A stretch of DNA of 6,109 bases from Anaerolineae bacterium (GTDB lineage: Bacteria > Chloroflexota > Anaerolineae > J102), in contig JALXAF010000244.1 of assembly GCA_026992375.1 (NCBI GenBank), forward strand, positions 1 to 6,109, read 5' to 3'. Below the pieces are notes generated by a model that was given only the letters and a program-made list of their open reading frames with translations, was not told the origin of the DNA and searched no databases. Positions 1-4,640 of this stretch are shown here, piece after piece. Within the stretch, counting starts at the first letter, position 1, and every line of letters starts with the position of its first letter. A program made the position numbers and the translations under genes.

Positions 1-275
1 CAGCGATGGAAACCAGTCCGGTGCGGCGGGGGCATGTGGGCGTGGAGGGATATACTCAGGATGGACATGCGTTGCTGGGGCCTGCGCCCGACGTCGAAGG
101 CTTTTTCCTTGCCACGGGCATGAGCGGCCATGGATTCAAGGAGGGCCCCGCCATCGGTCAGATCATGGCGGAGTTGGTGGTCAGTGGACGCACAGATATC
201 GTGGACATCACCCCCCTGCGGGTGACTCGATTCGAGGAAAATCAGCCCTACCAAGGGCCTCACGCTTATATCTAA
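1..275 (+). CDS. FAD-dependent oxidoreductase, DAO family (3' end only)
   Basis: This is the C-terminal part of an FAD-dependent amine or amino-acid oxidoreductase; the 5' end lies before the window. The reading frame is open from base 3, and the ATG at base 6 is internal, since only about 90 codons are visible against roughly 370-500 for the family. The visible part has the family's C-terminal FAD-binding signature: a GYTQDGHALLGPAP stretch, then FFLATGMSGHGFKEGPAIG, then an amphipathic helix (MAELVVSGR) and a closing PLRVTRFEE segment. The LATGxSGHG block closes over the flavin in DAO-fold enzymes. This tail looks most like sarcosine-oxidase beta-subunit or related glycine/sarcosine oxidases, whereas the oxidoreductase at the other end of the locus is DadA-like, so the two are probably not recent duplicates. 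The family is certain; the substrate is inferred only. No clear Rho-independent terminator follows the stop. Confidence 0.9.
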   Translation, partial: AMETSPVRRGHVGVEGYTQDGHALLGPAPDVEGFFLATGMSGHGFKEGPAIGQIMAELVVSGRTDIVDITPLRVTRFEENQPYQGPHAYI

Positions 276-376
276 AGTTGAACAACCTCAAAAAACCGGA
301 ATAGTTCACTTTCGTTCAAAGCGATCTTTACAATTTTCCCGTTAACGTCAAACGTCAAAAAAGGCGACTGCTAGCG

Positions 377-382
377 TATACT
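377..382 (+). promoter_or_regulatory. Possible -10 box (TATACT)
   Basis: TATACT matches the sigma-70 -10 consensus at five of six positions. It lies in an AT-richer part of the spacer about 260 bases before the binding-protein ATG. No good -35 hexamer is found 16-18 bases upstream (the sequence there is around GTCAAA), and no extended -10 TG motif precedes it. A start near base 389 would place the nested palindrome at 409-482 at the very beginning of the transcript. The evidence is weak. Confidence 0.3.
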
Positions 383-408
383 ATCGGGTTGTCTTTTCCG
401 GCTCAACA

Positions 409-482
409 GGATTTCAGAGGACGTTGGCTTTAGCAGACCCGCCGGATTGCGAATCCGCCCGGCATCTCACCCCCTGAAATCC
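409..482. repeat. Nested palindrome in the leader (REP/MITE-like or structured RNA)
   Basis: The ends GGATTTCAG (409-417) and CTGAAATCC (474-482) are perfect 9-bp inverted repeats, extended inward by two more pairs (419-420 with 471-472) after one mismatch. Inside is a second perfect dyad, CGGATT-GCG-AATCCG (443-457). A competing stem GCCGG (441-445) with CCGGC (459-463) could form instead. The compact 74-base palindrome with precise ends looks like a REP-type or small MITE-type intergenic repeat. If transcribed it would fold into a branched leader structure. No flanking target duplication is seen, and it matches no riboswitch class that can be recognised by eye. Confidence 0.55.
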
Positions 483-627
483 AAAAGAACCCCTTTTCCC
501 ACTCAAACCTGACCGGTTCTCATAAACCTGACGGTGGGATGTGCGTTTTTCAGCTTTCTTCGGGTTCATGGGCCGAAGGCATTGGCCCTGACCATCTTGT
601 CCTTTCCCCACTCTCTCACAATCTCAC

Positions 628-636
628 AAGGAGGAG
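628..636 (+). promoter_or_regulatory. Shine-Dalgarno site for the binding-protein gene
   Basis: AAGGAGGAG is a near-perfect anti-16S match placed just ahead of the ATG at 641. It decides the start: the frame is open further upstream to base 539, but that earlier start would put 34 non-signal residues before a textbook lipoprotein signal peptide. Confidence 0.9.
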
Positions 637-640
637 CTCT

Positions 641-2320
641 ATGAAACGCTACGTATTCCTGGTAAGCATTCTCGTCCTGTTGTTGGCCCTGTTCGTAGCG
701 GGCTGTTCGCAACAGCAGACCACCCAGGCCCCGGCGCAGGAAAGCGCGAGCGCGCAACCCACCGAAGCGCCCGCGGCCGAAGCCAAACCCAGCGAGCCTA
801 TGGTCATGCGCTATGCAGACAAGGCCGCAGACCTGGGCACCATGGACCCGCACTTCGCCGCGGCCACCAACGACCGCAATCTGGTGGATATGATCTTCAA
901 CGCGCTGGTGCGCTATAAGCCGGGCGACGGCTCCCAGTTCGAGCCAGATCTGGCCGAAGCCATCCCCAACCCGGAGATGGTGGACGGCAAGCAGGTGTGG
1001 ACCTTCAAGCTGCGTAAGGGCGTCATGTGCCAGGGAACCAAGGAGACCCCGGCCTACGAGCTCACCTCCGCAGATGTGGTCTGGTCCCTGCAAAAGTCGG
1101 CCAATCCCGACACCTCGGCCTATGCGGGCGAGTACAACGGCATGAGCGTGGAAGCCGTGGATGATTACACGGTGAAGATCACCATGGATCAGCCCCTTTC
1201 GCCCATCCTCTTCCTGCCCAAAGTGACGAATTACGCCGGCGGCTTCATCGTCTGCAAGAAGCACTACGAGAATGTGGGCGGAGAGAACTTCAAAACCAAT
1301 CCCGCGGGCACCGGGCCCTTCAAGTTCGAAAGCTACACGCCCCAGGACAAGGTCGTGCTGGTGGCCAACGACGATTACTTCCGCGGCCGTCCCAAGCTGG
1401 ACCGGGTGGAGTATCGCTTCATGCCCGAGCTGAACAGTCGCGAACTGGGCCTCAAATCGGGCGATCTGGACGCCATCGCGGGCCAGAACGAGAGCGAATG
1501 GGCCAAGCGCATGGACGCCGAAGATGGCCTCTCGGTGGACGTCTATGGCCCGGGCGAGGTGGCAGTGATCCACTTCAACACCTCGGTCAAGCCATTGGAT
1601 GACGTGCGGGTGCGCAAGGCCATCGCCTACGCCCTGGATCGGGACGAGTTCCTGGCCCTGTTCGGCGGCCCGCCCGTGGCCGGCAAAGTCTATTCCGCGG
1701 TGCCCGCCCAGTTCCTGGCTGGCGGTCTCACCGAAGAAGAAGTGAAAGCAAAAGGACTGGACTACGCCCGCGACCTGGACAAGGCCAAGAAGTTGCTGGC
1801 CGAAGCTGGCTACCCCGATGGCTTCTCCCTGGAAGTCGTCTCCTCCGAGCGGGAATCCTACCTGAAGCCCTACACCAGCATGCAGGCCCAGTTGGCCAAG
1901 ATCGGCATCGACATCAAGATCAAGACGGTGGATCACTCCAGTATGCACAAGCTCATCCGGCAGGATGTGAACCCCATCGTGATCTACGTGGCCTGGCGGC
2001 CCAACGCCGACGTCTACCTCACCCGCTTCTATCACTCCGACTCCATCGTGGTCAGCGGCGCCAAGCCCGACACTAACTTCTCCCACTACACCGGCATCGA
2101 CGATCTCATCGAAGCCGCGCGGGTGGAGCAGGACCCCGAGAAGCAGGTGGAGCTGTGGAAAGAGGCGCAGATCAAGCTTCTGGAGGACATGATCTCCTAT
2201 CCCATTCTCTACATGAGCCAGGTGACCGCCCGCCACGACTACGTGGATTATGGGCATGACTTGAAGACTGTCTTCTCGCTGTATCCCCAGTTCGACGAGA
2301 CTACGACCGTCAACAAGTAA
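641..2320 (+). CDS. ABC transporter substrate-binding lipoprotein, family 5 (peptide/amino-acid-derivative type)
   Basis: This is the extracytoplasmic solute receptor that delivers ligand to the two permeases downstream. The 559-residue protein starts with a lipoprotein signal: MKR, a hydrophobic core (about residues 4-19) and a VAGC lipobox with the lipidated cysteine at residue 22. A flexible linker rich in Gln, Ala, Pro, Thr and Glu (about 23-52) follows. The rest is an SBP_bac_5 (DppA/OppA-like) fold. Family landmarks are MRYADKAADLGTMDPHF near the N-terminus, NPAGTGPFKFESY (about 220-232), DDYFRGRPKLDRVEYRF (about 244-260), DDVRVRKAIAYALDRDEF (about 320-337) and AKKLLAEAGYPDGF (about 372-385). 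Two further cysteines (about 130 and 205) could pair outside the membrane. Length is normal for the family. Family 5 also binds nickel, opines and glutathione, so the ligand is uncertain; the flanking DAO enzymes favour an amino-acid-like ligand. Confidence 0.95.
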   Translation: MKRYVFLVSILVLLLALFVAGCSQQQTTQAPAQESASAQPTEAPAAEAKPSEPMVMRYADKAADLGTMDPHFAAATNDRNLVDMIFNALVRYKPGDGSQFEPDLAEAIPNPEMVDGKQVWTFKLRKGVMCQGTKETPAYELTSADVVWSLQKSANPDTSAYAGEYNGMSVEAVDDYTVKITMDQPLSPILFLPKVTNYAGGFIVCKKHYENVGGENFKTNPAGTGPFKFESYTPQDKVVLVANDDYFRGRPKLDRVEYRFMPELNSRELGLKSGDLDAIAGQNESEWAKRMDAEDGLSVDVYGPGEVAVIHFNTSVKPLDDVRVRKAIAYALDRDEFLALFGGPPVAGKVYSAVPAQFLAGGLTEEEVKAKGLDYARDLDKAKKLLAEAGYPDGFSLEVVSSERESYLKPYTSMQAQLAKIGIDIKIKTVDHSSMHKLIRQDVNPIVIYVAWRPNADVYLTRFYHSDSIVVSGAKPDTNFSHYTGIDDLIEAARVEQDPEKQVELWKEAQIKLLEDMISYPILYMSQVTARHDYVDYGHDLKTVFSLYPQFDETTTVNK

Positions 2321-2331
2321 GCAGCTCGACT

Positions 2332-2369
2332 GGCGGGTCGGGGGTGCGCGTCCCCCGGCCCGTCCTTTC
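2332..2369 (+). terminator. Strong GC hairpin after the binding-protein gene
   Basis: Bases 2332-2344 pair with 2352-2364 to give a 13-bp stem with two G-U pairs around a 7-base loop, starting 11 bases after the stop codon. It is followed by CTTTCC rather than a long T run, so it resembles a leaky Rho-independent terminator or an mRNA-stabilising hairpin. Placed between receptor and permease genes, it could keep receptor mRNA more abundant than permease mRNA, a common arrangement in binding-protein-dependent operons. Confidence 0.6.
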
Positions 2370-2377
2370 CAATCACC
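2370..2377. repeat. Left target-site duplication of MITE-like copy A
   Basis: CAATCACC directly abuts the left end of the element at 2378 and recurs, identical, directly after its right end at 2531-2538. A perfect 8-bp direct repeat at both borders is the classic mark of transposition. The preceding C also matches the last base of the element, which could make it 9 bp. Confidence 0.7.
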
Positions 2378-2530
2378 GTAACTTCTCAGGTATCTTGGCT
2401 CATTGCGAGTCAAAAACCACGAAGAACACCAAGACACAAAGGCACAAAGAATAAAACCTTCAAATATCCTTTGTGTTCTTCATGACTTTGTGGACTTTGT
2501 GGTTCAAAAGTTGGCTACGTCAGCAGTCAC
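2378..2530. mobile_element. MITE-like element, copy A (153 bp, tandem-heptamer palindrome)
   Basis: The left end GTAACTTCTCAGGTA (2378-2392) and the reverse complement of the right end, GTGACTGCTGACGTA (2530-2516), agree at 11 of 15 bases, forming imperfect terminal inverted repeats. Inside, the left arm holds four CACNAAG heptamers (2418-2424, 2427-2433, 2435-2441, 2443-2449). The right arm holds their complements (2469-2475, 2478-2484, 2486-2492, 2495-2501) around an AT-rich loop. An identical 8-bp repeat flanks it. It encodes no protein, so it would need a transposase from elsewhere. Copy B in this window matches its reverse complement. The element lies directly after the binding-protein hairpin and 27 bases before the permease start. 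Its RNA would fold into a long hairpin. Confidence 0.75.
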
Positions 2531-2538
2531 CAATCACC
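2531..2538. repeat. Right target-site duplication of MITE-like copy A
   Basis: This second copy of CAATCACC is identical to 2370-2377. Removing the element and one copy gives an uninterrupted 76-base spacer between the binding-protein stop and the permease ATG, which is the predicted empty site. Confidence 0.7.
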
Positions 2539-2557
2539 TTCCAAATCGGAGCAACCT

Positions 2558-3496
2558 ATGGGCAAATATATCCTCTCCAGGCTGTTGCTTGCTATTCCCA
2601 CTGTGCTGGCAGTTCTGACGCTGGTGTTTTTCGTGGTGCGCGTCATTCCCGGCGATCCCGCCACCGCGGCCCTGGGCGACTACGCTTCGCAGGAAGCGGT
2701 GGAGGCGCTGCGGGAGAAGATGGGGCTGAATGAACCGCTCATCGTGCAGTACTTCAATTTCCTGGGAGATTTGGTGCGGGGGGATCTGGGAGCTTCCATG
2801 ATCACGGGTAAAGAGATCAGCGATCTGGTCAAACAGGTGCTGCCCTACACTCTGGAACTGACCATCACCTCCATCTTCATCGGCACAATTCTGGGCGTGC
2901 CTCTGGGCATCTACACCGCCCGGCATGTGAATACGGGGGTGGACTATGTGGGGCGGGTGGTCTCGCTGGCGGGGCTTTCGGTGCCCGCGTTCTATCTGGG
3001 CATCCTGATCATGCTCCTCCTCGCCCACAAGATCCCCATATTCCCGGCGGTGGGCGGGGGCAATCTCAAGGATTTCAAAAGCAACATCATGCACCTTGTC
3101 TTGCCTGCGCTCACCCTTGGTCTGATCATGACCGCGTCAGTCACCCGCCTCACCCGATCCGCTATGCTGAATGTGTTGAAAGATGATTATGTGCGTACGG
3201 CCCGAGCCAAAGGGCTCAGCGAGCGCGTCGTGGTGCTGCGACACGCGCTACGCGCGGCCCTGGTGCCCATCGTCTCCATCATCGGCATCTGGGCCGCCAG
3301 CCTGGTGGCCGACTCCGTGCTCACCGAGACCGTCTTCGCCCGGCCTGGCCTGGGCAAAATGCTGGTAAGCGCCATCATGCAGCGAGATTACACCCTGCTG
3401 CAATCGGTCATGGTCATCTACGCCCTCTTCGTCGTAGGCATCAACCTCATTACAGACATTGCTTACAGCTTCGTTGACCCACGGATTACACATTGA
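2558..3496 (+). CDS. ABC transporter permease, DppB/OppB family
   Basis: This 312-residue inner-membrane protein is one half of the transmembrane channel of the importer. The start is the ATG at 2558, with GGAG at 2548-2551 six bases before it. The N-terminal helix (about 8-29) runs into the conserved VIPGDPA motif (29-35). Further hydrophobic segments lie near 98-120, 133-156, 178-197, 236-254 and 282-303. The cytoplasmic EAA loop that docks the ATPase is clear: DYVRTARAKGLSERVVVLRH (about 210-229), followed by a conserved ALVPIV. The family tail FARPGLGKMLVSAIMQRDY and the final SFVDPRI are present. Length and all landmarks are normal, with no sign of damage. It is separated from the binding-protein gene by a hairpin and an inserted repeat, and is tightly linked to its partner permease, the next start being 10 bases after its stop. 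Confidence 0.95.
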   Translation: MGKYILSRLLLAIPTVLAVLTLVFFVVRVIPGDPATAALGDYASQEAVEALREKMGLNEPLIVQYFNFLGDLVRGDLGASMITGKEISDLVKQVLPYTLELTITSIFIGTILGVPLGIYTARHVNTGVDYVGRVVSLAGLSVPAFYLGILIMLLLAHKIPIFPAVGGGNLKDFKSNIMHLVLPALTLGLIMTASVTRLTRSAMLNVLKDDYVRTARAKGLSERVVVLRHALRAALVPIVSIIGIWAASLVADSVLTETVFARPGLGKMLVSAIMQRDYTLLQSVMVIYALFVVGINLITDIAYSFVDPRITH

Positions 3497-3498
3497 GG
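3495..3498 (+). promoter_or_regulatory. Shine-Dalgarno site overlapping the permease stop
   Basis: GAGG overlaps the TGA stop of the first permease (TGAGG) and lies eight bases before the ATG at 3507, suggesting translational coupling. It selects 3507 over the upstream TTG at 3459, which would extend the second permease by 16 residues into the first gene and has no ribosome-binding site. Confidence 0.7.
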
Positions 3499-3506
3499 CG
3501 CCTGCT

Positions 3507-4472
3507 ATGGAAGATAGACTGGATTCCAAACTGGATGTTGTGATCGAAGAAGAGCTAACCGAACGTCTGGACGCGCCAGCCATTCGCATCCGAAGTCAGC
3601 GGAAACGCCTGTTTCAAACCTTTGTCCGGAACCGTCCCGCCATTCTGGGCGTCTTCTTGTTGGTTCTGGTGCTGGTGATGGCCATCTTCGCCGATGACTG
3701 GTTCATCGCCATCTTCCAGGGCCGCGAGCCGCAGCCCCTGCTGGCTCCGTACGATCCCCTGGAGCAAGACACAGTCAATCGCCTGGCCCCACCAAGCCGG
3801 GAACATTGGATGGGCCTGGATTCCTATGGCCGCGACACCCTCTCCCGCATCATCTACGGCTCACGGGTCTCCCTGCTGGTGGGCCTGCTGTCCGTGCTCA
3901 TCGGGGGCGTTTCCGGCGCGCTGATGGGTCTGACCGGCGGATTTTTGGGGGGCAAGGTGGAAAATGTCATCATGCGCGTCGCCGATATCCTCATGGCCTT
4001 TCCCAGTCTCATCATGGGGCTGATGGTGCTGGCCGTGCTGGGCGGCGGCCTGTTCAACATGATCCTGGCCATCGGCATCGTGCTCTCGCCCACCTTCGCC
4101 CGGGTGGCCCACAGCTCCACTCTGGGCGTCAAAGAAAACGAATATGTGGAAGCGGCCCGAAGCATCGGCGCGGGCAACTGGCGCATTGCCCGCGTCCACA
4201 TCCTCCCCAACATCATCAGCGAAGTGGTCGTCCTGGCCAGCATTTGGATCGCCAGCGCCATTCGCGTGGAGGCCAACCTCAGCTTCATCGGCCTGGGCGT
4301 TTCGCCCCCCACGCCCGCCTGGGGCTCCATGATCCGCGACGGCACCAAGTATCTCTTCCAGGCTCCCTGGGTCTCCTTCTTCCCGGGCCTGGCCATCCTT
4401 ATCACCGTGCTGGCCTTCAACCTGCTGGGCGACGGCCTGCGCGACATCCTGGACCCCAAACTGCAAAACTGA
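3507..4472 (+). CDS. ABC transporter permease, DppC/OppC family
   Basis: This is the second half of the transmembrane channel, pairing with the DppB-type protein encoded just upstream. From the ATG at 3507 it is 321 residues. A charged cytoplasmic N-terminus (1-36) precedes an OppC_N-type segment with a first helix (about 44-62) and a short extracytoplasmic stretch. The DppC hallmark HWMGLDSYGRDTLSRIIYGS (100-119) follows, then the transport domain with helices near 121-145, 164-190, 240-252 and 291-308. The EAA loop reads EYVEAARSIGAGNWRIARVH (about 212-231), followed by ILPN. The conserved LSFIGLGVSPPTPAWGSMI (about 258-276) and the NLLGDGLRDILDPK end are intact. The stop codon TGA at 4470-4472 is also the last three bases of the target duplication of the inserted element that follows. 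The expected DppD/DppF ATPases do not follow. Confidence 0.95.
   Translation: MEDRLDSKLDVVIEEELTERLDAPAIRIRSQRKRLFQTFVRNRPAILGVFLLVLVLVMAIFADDWFIAIFQGREPQPLLAPYDPLEQDTVNRLAPPSREHWMGLDSYGRDTLSRIIYGSRVSLLVGLLSVLIGGVSGALMGLTGGFLGGKVENVIMRVADILMAFPSLIMGLMVLAVLGGGLFNMILAIGIVLSPTFARVAHSSTLGVKENEYVEAARSIGAGNWRIARVHILPNIISEVVVLASIWIASAIRVEANLSFIGLGVSPPTPAWGSMIRDGTKYLFQAPWVSFFPGLAILITVLAFNLLGDGLRDILDPKLQN
4465..4472. repeat. Left target-site duplication of MITE-like copy B
   Basis: AAAACTGA, ending in the permease stop codon, matches GAAACTGA at 4627-4634 in 7 of 8 bases. Both copies directly abut the terminal inverted repeats, and the 8-bp length equals that of copy A. Confidence 0.6.
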
Positions 4473-4626
4473 GTAACTACCAAGGTGTAGCCACCACTTT
4501 TTGCCACGAAGACATGAAGAAAGGCGAAGGCGCGAAGCATTTTTCTTTATTTTTCCTTCGTGTCTTCGAAAAACTTCGAGCCTTCGTGGCTTTTGGCGAC
4601 TTAAAGTCAAGTACGTTAGCAGTTAC
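4473..4626. mobile_element. MITE-like element, copy B (154 bp, inverted relative to copy A)
   Basis: The left end GTAACTACCAAGGTG (4473-4487) matches the reverse complement of the right end, GTAACTGCTAACGTA (4626-4612), at 11 of 15 bases. The inner palindrome has arms GCCACGAAG (4503-4511) and CTTCGTGGC (4582-4590), perfect over 9 bp. Both arms are built of heptamers ending GAAG (4505-4511, 4513-4519, 4523-4529, 4531-4537) with complements (4556-4562, 4564-4570, 4574-4580, 4582-4588) around a T-rich loop. The reverse complement aligns best with copy A: the outer ends share GTAACT-CT-A-GTA-CTTG-CT spacing, and the other side shares AAAAGT and TGGCTAC. The copy is non-coding and starts at the base after the permease stop. 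Confidence 0.75.
4598..4608. repeat. Short dyad GACTT-A-AAGTC
   Basis: This is an 11-base perfect dyad about 32 bases before the oxidoreductase ATG. It lies inside copy B of the inserted element, so it is more likely a by-product of the element's sequence than a gene-specific operator. Confidence 0.3.
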
Positions 4627-4634
4627 GAAACTGA
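4627..4634. repeat. Right target-site duplication of MITE-like copy B, feeding the next Shine-Dalgarno site
   Basis: GAAACTGA is the second copy of the 8-bp target (7 of 8 identical to 4465-4472). Its last two bases, with the following GG, make the GAGG Shine-Dalgarno site used by the oxidoreductase gene. The insertion has therefore kept both the stop codon on the left and the ribosome-binding site on the right. Confidence 0.6.
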
Positions 4635-4636
4635 GG
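4633..4636 (+). promoter_or_regulatory. Shine-Dalgarno site for the second oxidoreductase
   Basis: GAGG lies four bases (TTTT) before the ATG at 4641, a short but usable distance. The TGAGG context is the same as at the permease/permease junction (3494-3498). It fixes the start at 4641, and the protein then begins six residues before the FAD-binding beta strand, as expected. Confidence 0.65.
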
Positions 4637-4640
4637 TTTT

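Larger units (their letters stand above)
276..640. other. 365-base spacer upstream of the binding-protein gene
   Basis: No convincing gene is found here. The short open frames on either strand lack a Shine-Dalgarno site and recognisable protein sequence. It holds, in order: a small GTTG-AA-CAAC palindrome (277-286), a tandem 7-mer AACGTCA twice (344-357), a TATACT box (377-382), a nested palindrome (409-482), two copies of AAACCTGAC (505-513 and 524-532), a 6-bp hairpin CTTCGG/CCGAAG (558-563 with 573-578), and the Shine-Dalgarno site of the next gene. The length and the box suggest the binding-protein operon has its own promoter and a long untranslated leader. That is inference. Confidence 0.6.

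Noticed and set aside
333..358. Minus-strand promoter from TTGACG-like bases
   Set aside because: No fitting -10 box lies 16-18 bases further on that strand, and no minus-strand gene would use it.
409..482. tRNA-like reading of the 74-base palindrome
   Set aside because: The length and 7-bp end pairing suggest a tRNA, but no T-arm adjoins the 3' acceptor strand, there is no D-arm or anticodon stem in place, and neither strand fits the cloverleaf.
553..630. Glycine riboswitch, suggested by GCCGAAGG-like bases and the glycine/sarcosine-type enzymes nearby
   Set aside because: Only the GCCGAAGG-like stretch resembles the motif; the 5' GAGAG strand and the conserved CTCTCAGG-type partner are missing.
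539..640. Upstream start for the receptor at 539
   Set aside because: It would add 34 residues before a complete signal peptide and lipobox, and there is an excellent Shine-Dalgarno site before 641.
566..2437. 623-codon open frame on the minus strand opposite the receptor gene
   Set aside because: It is antisense to a clear family-5 binding protein in GC-rich DNA, where long shadow frames are common. Its translation is rich in His, Gly, Val and Gln with no recognisable domain, and it would end inside the spacer.
2415..2504. CRISPR array, from tandem CACNAAG units
   Set aside because: Units are 7 bases with 1-2 base gaps and are mirrored as a palindrome; there are no spacers of CRISPR length and no cas genes.
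3459..3506. TTG start for the DppC-type permease at 3459
   Set aside because: It has no ribosome-binding site and would overlap the previous gene by 38 bases; the ATG at 3507 has GAGG eight bases upstream.
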